NCBI GenBank assembly: GCA_043779285.1
Contig: JAYWEL010000025.1
Coordinates: 1-14,281, forward strand
Reading direction: 5' to 3'
Length of the DNA stretch: 14,281 bases
DNA from: MGR-bin208 sp043779285
GTDB taxonomy: Bacteria; Bacteroidota; Bacteroidia; Chitinophagales; Chitinophagaceae
Part shown: one piece after another, positions 7,520-14,281 of the stretch
Position numbering within the stretch: position 1 is the first letter of the stretch
Layout of the letters: the number at the start of each line of letters is the position of its first letter
The notes under the pieces: model-generated
Told to the model about the DNA's origin: nothing
Seen by the model: only the letters and a program-made list of their open reading frames with translations
Database searches by the model: none
Translations under genes and position numbers: made by a program

Positions 7520-7981
7520 TTAAATTAATTTATTCAGGCAAATTGTAATTGCAGCAAAGTTGGGTACTTCTATTGCTTCTTCTAAAATTTCAGCATATTG
7601 GATGATGCCCTTCGCATCAATAACGAAAGCTGCTCTTTTCGAAACATTACTCATTTCGAAAAGGAAGGTTTTATAAATACATTGATAAGCATTGGAGGCC
7701 TGCGTATTAAAATCACTGACTAATGAAAAATTCAGATTTAGTTCTTCCTTATACTTTTTTAATGAATAAAGAGAGTCGACTGAAATACCTATTACAACCG
7801 TATCTAAAGAATTATAAAAACTCAGGTTGTCTCGTACCCCACAAAGCTCTGCGGTACATGTGCTTGTAAAAGCCAACGGGAAAAATAACAAGAGTACATT
7901 TTGCCCTCTGAGTTCAGAGAGAGTCCGTTTTTTTTTCTCGGTATCGTACAGCGAAAAATCAGGTGCCGGTGTTCCAATCAA
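7520..7981 (-). CDS. Peroxiredoxin (BCP/PrxQ or AhpE-like)
   Basis: A 153-residue thiol peroxidase with the AhpC/TSA fold, reducing hydrogen peroxide and organic peroxides in the cytosol; no signal peptide is seen. The peroxidatic motif is PLAFTSTC (35-42): P35, T39 and C42 fit PxxxTxxC. C47 follows in a Cx4C arrangement (CTAELC) like the resolving cysteine of many BCP/PrxQ enzymes. R116 in KRAAFVID fits the conserved active-site arginine. The start is a TTG at 7981, directly before IGTPAPDF where the domain begins; an in-frame stop lies 19-21 nt further upstream and there is no ATG between them. It follows the PorP/SprF-like gene by about 90 nt on the same strand and could be part of that transcript. 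Which reductant recycles it cannot be told. Confidence 0.9.
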   Translation of the reverse strand: MIGTPAPDFSLYDTEKKKRTLSELRGQNVLLLFFPLAFTSTCTAELCGVRDNLSFYNSLDTVVIGISVDSLYSLKKYKEELNLNFSLVSDFNTQASNAYQCIYKTFLFEMSNVSKRAAFVIDAKGIIQYAEILEEAIEVPNFAAITICLNKLI

Positions 7982-8072
7982 TTGATGATGTTTAAGTAGT
8001 TAAAAAAAGTTTAGTGCATAGGAAACTATTCATTACGGTCGAAAGTAATTTAAAAGAGTGAGTTAATAAAAA

Positions 8073-9083
8073 TTAAAATTTAGAACAATCAGATTCGCCG
8101 GGATTTAAAAATACCCGTTTTAAGAAACCAATATAACTGATCGATAATTCAAAGCCACCCCGGTCATAACTGGATGGTTTTAATTGAGAAATATTTACAT
8201 CATAGCTCAATGAAACACTGAGTGGCGCATAATCAATTTTTAGTATCGGAATTAATGCAGCATCCCATCGTAAAAAAAAGCCTGCATTCAATGCCAAATC
8301 CGGATTTTCCGGGTCCTGCCCAAATTTGGTTCCATACAAAACACCACTGATATTTTCAGTAAATCCCCCCTGGATATAATGATCACTCATTAATTTTAAG
8401 TATGTATAATCAGTTAAGCAGAATTTAAAACCACCAGATAAAACTGTCTTGGGTGTCAATTGAAAATCGGGATTATTATAAAAAGAATTTACAGGCTTAT
8501 TGAAATGATGATATGCAACGCCCAAATAATAATTATTATGTTTGTTGTTTTTAAAACTCGATGTATAGCTCATGCCAACTGTTCCATCCACATACATGTA
8601 ATTGGGACTAATAAAAGTTTCTCCATCTCCCAAACCATCAAATTGACTATTGGTTGTTATTTTATTTCGATCCAAACTTTGTTGTACAATCCCTCCCTGA
8701 AATCCGAGTGAGATAAATCGGTAAAATTCGGAGCTTAAGGATTTATGAAAACTAAGAGAGGGAGAAAAAGCAGATGTATTTAAACTAATGGTTCCTGCTT
8801 TATCATAAGATGCTTTTAAACCAGCAGTGAAAAAATTTGATGCATTGCCTGTTGGCAATTTATAATAACCATTTATGTATCCGGTTTTATATGCGTTATT
8901 GATATTGGTCATTTGATTTCTGAAAACAGTTTCTATTCTATAATCACCTGAATAAATTCCGGCAAGGGATGGGTTGCGGAATAAGGCTAACTGGTTGGAT
9001 TGAGAAAAATGAATATCCTGTGCAGCAGCCGTCAATGAAAAATTGATCAATAAAATGAATAATATTTTATATGAAGTTTTCAT
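8073..9083 (-). CDS. PorP/SprF family type IX secretion outer-membrane protein
   Basis: A 336-residue member of the PorP/SprF family, predicted outer-membrane beta-barrels that work with the T9SS. Residues 1-22 form a signal peptide (MKTSYKILFILLINFSLTAAAQ). Directly after it come the family hallmarks DIHFSQ and LFRNPSLAG. Alternating beta-strands run through the body, and it ends with GGFELSISY and CSKF, the latter like the CP-x-F end of relatives. The ATG at 9083 is preferred over an in-frame TTG at 9101, because the signal peptide starts there and the TTG would overlap the preceding gene. Only one base (9084) separates this start from the stop of the PKD adhesin gene, so the two are almost certainly co-transcribed. 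In Flavobacterium, SprF is needed to secrete the adhesin SprB; a matching role for this adhesin is inferred. Confidence 0.9.
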   Translation of the reverse strand: MKTSYKILFILLINFSLTAAAQDIHFSQSNQLALFRNPSLAGIYSGDYRIETVFRNQMTNINNAYKTGYINGYYKLPTGNASNFFTAGLKASYDKAGTISLNTSAFSPSLSFHKSLSSEFYRFISLGFQGGIVQQSLDRNKITTNSQFDGLGDGETFISPNYMYVDGTVGMSYTSSFKNNKHNNYYLGVAYHHFNKPVNSFYNNPDFQLTPKTVLSGGFKFCLTDYTYLKLMSDHYIQGGFTENISGVLYGTKFGQDPENPDLALNAGFFLRWDAALIPILKIDYAPLSVSLSYDVNISQLKPSSYDRGGFELSISYIGFLKRVFLNPGESDCSKF

Positions 9084-9084
9084 G

Positions 9085-12000
9085 TTATAAAATAAGCGCA
9101 ATGTCTCCTTCCTGTTTAATTAATTGTCCATTTTCACAATAAACTTCTACCTGAAATATGTACACATCTTGTATGGGTTTGGCCCCTTTAAAAATTCCAT
9201 TCCAACCAAAGGATGCATTATTTGCCGGAAAATTTACTTTTTCAAAAACAAGCTCTCCCCAACGATTAAACACTCGTAATATTTTTACACTGAAAATACC
9301 CGTTCCTCTTGGGTAAAATACATCGTTTCTTCCATCATCATTAGGCGAGAATGTATTTGGCATAAATAGATTTGCGTTTTTACATAATACATTTACTTTA
9401 ATAGTGTCTGTATTTTTGCAACCAACAGTATCTGTAAATAAAACAGAATACGTGGTTGTAAATTTTGGAACTGCATCCGGTTTTGGACAACTGATACAAC
9501 TTAGTCCTGCTGCAGGTCCCCATAAATAGGCATTCACTTTTGGAGAATAAGTAATGGGGAGTGTGACCGGATTGCCTGCCAAAATTGTAATGGAATCCTG
9601 CATTATTGAAGTTGGTAAAAGATTTATGGTAACTTTTTTTATAGCAGTATCTCTGCAACCACTACTATTTGTAGCCACTGCCGTTATCGAAAAATTCCCA
9701 TCTTTTAAATATGTTTGAGCTGACGGATTTATTTGAGTCGAAGTATTGGCATTTGGAAAAATCCAGTTCCATGTTACCATGGAAGTGTCTGTTCGCAAAT
9801 AATTTCCTGTATGCTGTACAGCTGTATTATAGCATAGCAATGAATCTCCGGTAATATGGATGGACGGGCTTTGAACAACTTTAATCAGATTTTTTTTCTT
9901 TACACTATCAACACATCCGGATTGAGTTAGTGTTTTTAGTGACACATCATAGAAGCCGAGGTTTAAATACTTATTGGTAGGTGTTGGTAAATTTGAAATC
10001 TTTCCATCACCAAAATTCCAGGAGTAATTGATAATGGGGTCATTGAAAATACTCAAGTCATTAAATCTTATCATACCACTATCACAGAGTTGATTTGTAT
10101 TTGCAATATCGAAATTTGGAATAGAACCTTTTACCAGAATATTATTAAAATTATTTACCAAATTTTCACAACCCGTTGCATCGGTATAATAAAGTTTTGC
10201 TGTATAAGTTCCAATGCGATCATATTTATGTTTAACTGAAGCCGTTGTAGAAACAATGGTAGTGCCATCTCCAAAGTCCCATCGATATTGAGCAATAGGG
10301 CCTTCGGTTCTTGCAAAAAAATCAACATCAAGTGTTTTACATCCGCTTTGCGGAGAGAAATCTAAAGTAAAAGAATCACTGTTATATACATGTATAATAC
10401 GGCTTATTGAATCCTGGCAACCACCCGGACTCGTTATTAAAAGCTTTGGATAAAAAATGCCGGAGCTTTTATAATAATTAACCGGATTAGTGATGGACGA
10501 TGCTGAGCTATCGCCAAAACTCCATTGAGATTTTGTAAAATAGCTGGAATTGTTTGTAAACCTGACCTGAAAAGGCGTACAGGAAGATGCGGAATCGCTA
10601 ATCTGAAAACTGGCAACAGGTTTATTTATTTTTATGAAATTGCTTTTTGTCAATGAATCCTTGCAGCCAAATTGATCAATGATATTTAGTTTTACGGTAT
10701 AACTATTTGTAATGGAATAAGCATGCGTTGGGTCCTGTAAAATAGAGTTAGTATTATCTCCAAACGTCCATAAACTGGAGTAATTTTTTGCAATGGATTG
10801 ATTACTGAATTTTACATTTGAACCGGGACAGCTTAATGTATCTGTTGAAGTAAAAGCAGCTTTCGGACTGCTTGCATTAATAAGATCCTTGACGGTAATA
10901 CTATCTATACAACCATAATTATCTGTAATGATCAGTTTCACTGAAAAAGTTCCTGTTGTATTATATGTATGCTGAAATGGAGTCGAAGTAAAGGTTTTTA
11001 CAGTCCCATCACCAAAATTCCAAGTCCAATTTACAATTCTATTTATAGCATCATGTGTCGAAAGATCATTAAACGTAGTTGTAAATCCTTTACATCCTTC
11101 GGTATTTGTGGCACTGAATTTTGCAATAGGACCATACGTAGTGATGTAATTTTTTTTATCTACAATATCCTGGCATCCATTCAGATCAGTTGTAATCAAT
11201 TGGATATTGTACGTCCCAGAATTCAGGTATGAATAATTCGTTATTAAATTAGTTGTATTGACAGTCTCTGTATTTCCAAAGGCCCAACTATACGTTTTGA
11301 TTTTTGTTGAATCAACATTCATTACGGTAAAAGAAGTATTCGTTGGTTTACAACTTATTAATGGAGATGCAACGAAATCGGGAAATTCCCGGATAGTGGT
11401 TATTGTATTTGTGGAAGTATGCGAACAAGTGCCATTCGTAACGGTTAAGGTAATGGTATAACTTTTATAAGTTGAAAATAAATGGGTTGGGTTTTGCAAT
11501 GTCGATGTGGTGCCATCACCAAAATTCCATAACCAGGTTAGCGGTCCAGAAGATTTATCGCTAAAAGAAAATTCAAGTCTGTTAATACAATTCGGAATGC
11601 TTTCAAATTTTGAAATTGGGGGCAATACGGTTATATAATTTGCTTTTTGAATAGTATCCCTGCAACCAAAATTTATGGCAATAAGCCTAACGGTATCCGC
11701 AACTAATGTTGGATAATTGATGGTAGGATGTTGAGCTGTTGAGAAAAGTCCTTCACCAAAAGTCCATATCCATTTGTCTGAAGTCGAAGACAAGTTTGTA
11801 AACAGAATTGGACTATAAGCACAAACGGGATTTGGTGCTGCACTAAAATTGGCGGTTGGTTTTGTTCCAACTCTTATTCCATCTTTAAATTTAAATGTAT
11901 CCAAACAGCCGGTACTACTTGTAATGGCCAGGCTTATATCGTTAGAACTTTGCGTAGAATAAATAACGGTGGGGTTTTTTACGTTTGACGTTTTGCCGAT

Positions 12001-13449
12001 ACCCAGATTCCATGAATACGATGTGATTAAATCCAGGGATTTAATATCGGGTTTCAAATTTACAATATAGGGAATACAACCTTCTATGGGCAATTGAGGA
12101 ACTTCAATAGTTGGTCTTTTAATTTTAATAAATGATTCTTTGATAATGGAGTCTATACAGCCAAATGAATTCTTTACAAAAAGCTTTACATCATAGAATC
12201 CATATTTTTTATAAATATGGATGGGGTTCTGCAGATTGGATGTATCACCATCACCAAAATCCCAGAACCAGCTTACAGCAGCAATGGAATTGTTTTTAAA
12301 ATTTACGGTTAATGGAGGCTGACATTTTATCGTATCTGCCGAACTGAAATTGGGTATTGCTCTGGCTTGGATATTTATTTTTTTCGAGAAAATGTCTGTA
12401 CAGGTAGGATATGTATTTAAAAGAAGGACATTAAATTCTCCACCCTGCGTATATGTTTTTTTAGGATTTGATTCTGAAGAATATGATCCGTCTCCAAAAA
12501 CCCAAAAACTTTTTAATGGTGCCGGCGAAGAATTATTGATGAAACTGATTTCAGTATTTGCACATACCGTATCAGGTGCAGCAAAAGAACTGTTTATACC
12601 ACCAATGGTAAGAATATCTACTTTTTTAAGTGTATCAATACAGCCACTTGTACTTGTGGTAATCAGTGTAACAGTAAATTTTCCGGGGATGCTGTAAAAG
12701 TGTGTTGGATCTTTGGCTGTAGATGTGTTGCCATCTCCAAAATTCCATAAATAAGATAATGTACCCGGACCAGATGTACTGTTCACAAAGGAGATACTTA
12801 CAGGAGGTCTGCATACTGCAGGTTCATTATTGGAAAAAGAAGATTGAATTCTTGGGGTAATATTTATATAGTTTGTTTTAGTAATTGTTTTTTCACATCC
12901 CTTATCGTTTCTCACTTTTAGTAAAATAGAATATAGGCCGGTGTTATTAAACGTGATACTTGGGTTTTTTAAAGTAGATGTTTCTCCGGTGTTGAAATCC
13001 CAAAGCCAGCTAACGTTGGTATTACCAGTGCCCGCAGAAGACAGATCGGTAAATTGAACCCGATGTGGGAAACAACTGGCAGTTTGGTTTGCACTGAAAT
13101 TGATGGTAGGATTTTCGTATACCGTAATATAGTTAGTTCTTGTTAAAGAATTTTGGCCACTGATATTCGTAACAGTTAGCCTGATTGTGTAAGCCCCTGT
13201 AAGGCTATAAATAATACTCGGGTTTTGTTCAGTTGATGTAATTCCATTTCCAAATTCCCAAAACCAAGAACTGGGGTTGCCGGAAGATAAATCCTGAAAA
13301 CTTACCGATAAGGGAGAGCATCCTGCTTGACGGTTTGATGTAAAATTGGCTAATGGCGATTGTCCATTAACCATTTGTGCATACAAGACGATGGCAGTTA
13401 GTGTAACGATTAAACGTTTCAATAAGCGATACAAACTTTGGTTTAACAT
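9085..13449 (-). CDS. Giant PKD-repeat surface adhesin with type B T9SS sorting domain (SprB/gliding-motility-associated type)
   Basis: A 1454-residue secreted protein. Residues 1-30 form a signal peptide ending MVNGQ. Residues about 32-1280 hold 15 PKD-like Ig-fold repeats of roughly 83 residues. Each has a W-x-(W/F)-x-F-x-x-G core; the full FGDG motif is intact in repeats 3, 4, 5, 8, 10, 13 and 14 and altered in the others (for example FGNG, FNTG, LGIG, FPNA). Nearly every repeat has one cysteine near its start and a second in a GCxD-like motif near its end; repeat 1 lacks the second. A short domain with YLWGPAAGLSCISCPKP follows (about 1281-1355). Residues about 1361-1454 are the gliding-motility-associated C-terminal domain (type B T9SS signal), with PNTFSPNDDGRNDVF and FNRWGELVFE. 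It is expected to be surface-exposed, for adhesion or gliding; the ligand is unknown. The ATG at 13449 opens the signal peptide. The SprF-like partner follows after one base. Confidence 0.93.
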   Translation of the reverse strand: MLNQSLYRLLKRLIVTLTAIVLYAQMVNGQSPLANFTSNRQAGCSPLSVSFQDLSSGNPSSWFWEFGNGITSTEQNPSIIYSLTGAYTIRLTVTNISGQNSLTRTNYITVYENPTINFSANQTASCFPHRVQFTDLSSAGTGNTNVSWLWDFNTGETSTLKNPSITFNNTGLYSILLKVRNDKGCEKTITKTNYINITPRIQSSFSNNEPAVCRPPVSISFVNSTSGPGTLSYLWNFGDGNTSTAKDPTHFYSIPGKFTVTLITTSTSGCIDTLKKVDILTIGGINSSFAAPDTVCANTEISFINNSSPAPLKSFWVFGDGSYSSESNPKKTYTQGGEFNVLLLNTYPTCTDIFSKKINIQARAIPNFSSADTIKCQPPLTVNFKNNSIAAVSWFWDFGDGDTSNLQNPIHIYKKYGFYDVKLFVKNSFGCIDSIIKESFIKIKRPTIEVPQLPIEGCIPYIVNLKPDIKSLDLITSYSWNLGIGKTSNVKNPTVIYSTQSSNDISLAITSSTGCLDTFKFKDGIRVGTKPTANFSAAPNPVCAYSPILFTNLSSTSDKWIWTFGEGLFSTAQHPTINYPTLVADTVRLIAINFGCRDTIQKANYITVLPPISKFESIPNCINRLEFSFSDKSSGPLTWLWNFGDGTTSTLQNPTHLFSTYKSYTITLTVTNGTCSHTSTNTITTIREFPDFVASPLISCKPTNTSFTVMNVDSTKIKTYSWAFGNTETVNTTNLITNYSYLNSGTYNIQLITTDLNGCQDIVDKKNYITTYGPIAKFSATNTEGCKGFTTTFNDLSTHDAINRIVNWTWNFGDGTVKTFTSTPFQHTYNTTGTFSVKLIITDNYGCIDSITVKDLINASSPKAAFTSTDTLSCPGSNVKFSNQSIAKNYSSLWTFGDNTNSILQDPTHAYSITNSYTVKLNIIDQFGCKDSLTKSNFIKINKPVASFQISDSASSCTPFQVRFTNNSSYFTKSQWSFGDSSASSITNPVNYYKSSGIFYPKLLITSPGGCQDSISRIIHVYNSDSFTLDFSPQSGCKTLDVDFFARTEGPIAQYRWDFGDGTTIVSTTASVKHKYDRIGTYTAKLYYTDATGCENLVNNFNNILVKGSIPNFDIANTNQLCDSGMIRFNDLSIFNDPIINYSWNFGDGKISNLPTPTNKYLNLGFYDVSLKTLTQSGCVDSVKKKNLIKVVQSPSIHITGDSLLCYNTAVQHTGNYLRTDTSMVTWNWIFPNANTSTQINPSAQTYLKDGNFSITAVATNSSGCRDTAIKKVTINLLPTSIMQDSITILAGNPVTLPITYSPKVNAYLWGPAAGLSCISCPKPDAVPKFTTTYSVLFTDTVGCKNTDTIKVNVLCKNANLFMPNTFSPNDDGRNDVFYPRGTGIFSVKILRVFNRWGELVFEKVNFPANNASFGWNGIFKGAKPIQDVYIFQVEVYCENGQLIKQEGDIALIL
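10004..11529 (-). repeat. Exact 17-bp repeat at the FGDG core of PKD repeats (three copies)
   Basis: CCATCACCAAAATTCCA (plus-strand reading) occurs exactly at 10004-10020, 11006-11022 and 11513-11529. On the coding strand it encodes WNFGDG, the structural core of the PKD fold. Near-copies differing by one or two bases occur at 12242-12270 and 12731-12749. The rest of the repeats differ strongly at DNA level, so this is selection on the motif and not a recently expanded tandem array. Confidence 0.6.
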
Positions 13450-13517
13450 TACGGGTATAGTACGTTTTTCTCAATCTGTGACTTTGCCTTTCAATGACAT
13501 TAATTTGACAGATAAAG

Positions 13518-13551
13518 CAAATAGATGTTTAATCTGCGGCACTCTCATCAA
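13518..13551 (-). promoter_or_regulatory. Candidate promoter for the PKD adhesin gene
   Basis: On the minus strand, TTG (13549-13551) is followed after 23 nt by TCTATTTG (13518-13525), a 7-of-8 match to TAnnTTTG. The spacing is at the upper end of what is seen in Bacteroidota. A leader of about 60 nt would precede the ATG at 13449. The palindrome AAAACGTTTT lies just upstream at 13563-13572. This is the only reasonable match in the 131-nt gap; the call is tentative. Confidence 0.3.
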
Positions 13552-13580
13552 GATTATACTACAAAACGTTTTAAATATGA

Positions 13581-13991
13581 CTATATTTTGTCAAGTCTTA
13601 AAGTTTTTATTTCTGTTCCGTTAGTTTGCGTAGCCTCGACAAATAAAAAACTGTTTTTTGTAATAGTCCATAATCCATTAATCATAGAAACAGGGATGGC
13701 CTGGTTATTGAAATTAGCTTCTATTGTCTTGTTTGTGGAGTTAGCATTCCATGTCCCGGTTTTTTCCAAAACAGAATTTTTTATAGCATCTACAGTTTTG
13801 TTATTGTAGAATTGAAACTGATAACTAGTAAAATCGGATGTAAAATCAACTCCGTTTTTGGTAAAAAGAGACATTTTCCATTTGCCCGAAGTCATTGCCT
13901 GAACCAAAATATCGTCCACAGCACTTTCAATTGTTTTTTGGCAGCTGAAAAATAAAATGCAAACGGATAGGGCTAAAAATATTTTTTTCAT
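13581..13991 (-). CDS. Small hypothetical lipoprotein, lipocalin-like
   Basis: A 136-residue lipoprotein. The first 16 residues are a type II signal peptide with a lipobox ending LFFSC; C17 would be lipidated and is followed by QKT. Bacteroidota lipoproteins with such a short uncharged start often stay in the periplasm or go to the outer membrane; which applies here is unclear. The mature part is rich in beta-strands. GKWKMSLFTKNGVDFTSDF, YQFQFYNNKTVDA, GTWNANSTNKTIEANF and LWTITKNSFLF recur as short strand-turn units like those of the lipocalin-like/DUF4923-type small lipoproteins common in this phylum. No catalytic motif is seen. The ATG at 13991 starts the signal peptide. It precedes the PKD adhesin gene on the same strand by 131 nt and might be a surface or assembly partner, but that is only a positional hint. 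Function is unknown. Confidence 0.8.
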   Translation of the reverse strand: MKKIFLALSVCILFFSCQKTIESAVDDILVQAMTSGKWKMSLFTKNGVDFTSDFTSYQFQFYNNKTVDAIKNSVLEKTGTWNANSTNKTIEANFNNQAIPVSMINGLWTITKNSFLFVEATQTNGTEIKTLRLDKI

Positions 13992-14009
13992 CGTAAGGTT
14001 TAATGGTTA

Positions 14010-14039
14010 CAATATATTAATTATTAATCACGTATGCAA
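14010..14039 (-). promoter_or_regulatory. Candidate promoter for the small lipoprotein gene
   Basis: On the minus strand, TTG (14037-14039) is followed after 20 nt by TATATTG (14010-14016), one T short of the TAnnTTTG consensus. A start site about 6-8 nt further would leave a leader of roughly 10-15 nt before the ATG at 13991. It sits directly after the terminator-like hairpin of the upstream gene, where a new promoter would be expected. Confidence 0.3.
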
Positions 14040-14051
14040 TAAAAAAGATTG

Positions 14052-14107
14052 GAAAAAAAATTAAATACTCTATCAATCAACGAAAAATTGACAGATTCAT
14101 AGAGTAT
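14052..14107 (-). terminator. Intrinsic terminator-like hairpin after the right-edge gene
   Basis: On the minus strand, ATACTCTAT (14099-14107) pairs perfectly with ATAGAGTAT (14065-14073), nine base pairs. Inside, CAAT and ATTG can extend the stem past an 8-nt bulge. A T-rich tract (TTAATTTTTTTT) follows immediately. It lies 66 nt after the stop of the gene entering from the right edge and before the lipoprotein promoter candidate, the right place for a terminator. The stem is AT-rich, so strength is uncertain. Confidence 0.5.
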
Positions 14108-14173
14108 AAACAATTAAATAAGTAAATTGTTTAAAATTCATACTACCAAAGAATTGGCGTAAAAAAAATCATT

Positions 14174-14281
14174 TCAGAATTTAGGGAATCTCTTATTTGC
14201 TTTTATTTCAAGTATCTGTTGCAGATAGATATTACTATTAGCTGAAATAGCCAAACACAGTTGATATGCATCCAAAGTTCC
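14174..14281 (-). CDS. C-terminal end of an unidentified gene (possibly PIN-domain-like), truncated by the window edge
   Basis: On the minus strand a frame open from the window edge runs 35 residues to a TGA at 14174-14176. It begins GTLDAYQLCLAISANSNIYL and ends KRFPKF. The pattern T-L-D-A-x-Q-L-x-x-A resembles the late helix of PIN-domain nucleases (toxins of the VapC type), where the aspartate is a metal ligand. However, the TNDxxL segment that usually follows is absent, so this may be chance or a diverged member. Support for it being a real gene is the terminator-like hairpin just downstream and its agreement with the strand of the neighbouring genes. The family is not established; the rest lies outside the window. 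Confidence 0.4.
   Translation of the reverse strand, partial: GTLDAYQLCLAISANSNIYLQQILEIKANKRFPKF

Noticed and set aside
9083..9101. TTG start at 9101 for the PorP/SprF-like gene
   Set aside because: It would overlap the adhesin gene and place six extra residues before a signal peptide that begins cleanly at the ATG at 9083.
9398..12697. Open frames of 67-115 codons overlapping the PKD gene on either strand
   Set aside because: They lie inside a strongly supported coding region, lack signal peptides or known motifs, and follow from the codon use of the repeats.
9085..13449. Repeated short DNA motif as a CRISPR-like or satellite array
   Set aside because: Spacing is that of PKD domains, the motif encodes WNFGDG, and the sequence between copies is coding.
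13563..13572. Palindrome AAAACGTTTT as an operator for the adhesin gene
   Set aside because: It is short and low in complexity for such AT-rich DNA, with no second copy to support it.
13346..13809. Plus-strand frames across the adhesin start, the gap and the lipoprotein gene
   Set aside because: They run antisense to two well-supported minus-strand genes and show no domain or signal of their own.

Overview
The window looks like a chromosomal segment of a Bacteroidota bacterium, probably of the Chitinophagales/Sphingobacteriales type. The signs are AT-rich DNA, type IX secretion system (T9SS) sorting domains of both type A and type B, a PorP/SprF-family outer-membrane protein next to a giant PKD-repeat protein, almost no Shine-Dalgarno signals, and a promoter of the Bacteroidota form (TTG-N19-TAnnTTTG) upstream of grpE. 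The genus cannot be fixed from the sequence alone. No insertion sequence, prophage, CRISPR array, tRNA or rRNA was seen.

Layout. Positions 1-3895 (plus strand) hold a tightly packed run: the 3' end of an O-methyltransferase, a secreted glucosaminidase with three LysM domains, hypoxanthine phosphoribosyltransferase, and a YfbK-like von Willebrand factor A protein that starts with TTG. Positions 3899-5707 (minus strand) carry the chaperone pair grpE-dnaJ, converging on the vWA gene with 3 nt between the stops. From the divergent region at 5708-5868, an RlmI-like rRNA methyltransferase runs on the plus strand to 7041. From there to the right end every gene is on the minus strand. Read in the direction of transcription from the right edge, these are: the 3' end of an unidentified gene (possibly PIN-like) followed by a terminator-like hairpin; a small lipoprotein; a 1454-residue PKD-repeat adhesin with a type B T9SS sorting domain; its PorP/SprF-like partner one base downstream; a BCP/PrxQ-like peroxiredoxin; and a 112-residue protein that is little more than a signal peptide plus a type A T9SS sorting domain.

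How the parts work together. The left half is housekeeping: wall turnover, purine salvage, heat-shock chaperones and rRNA modification. The right half is cell-surface biology. The PKD protein should be exported through Sec and T9SS and kept at the surface, and the SprF-like protein beside it is the type of partner that type B cargo proteins need. The most unusual items are the sorting-domain-only mini-protein and the regular paired-cysteine pattern in the 15 PKD repeats. No clearly new multi-gene system is visible; most of the window is recognisable.
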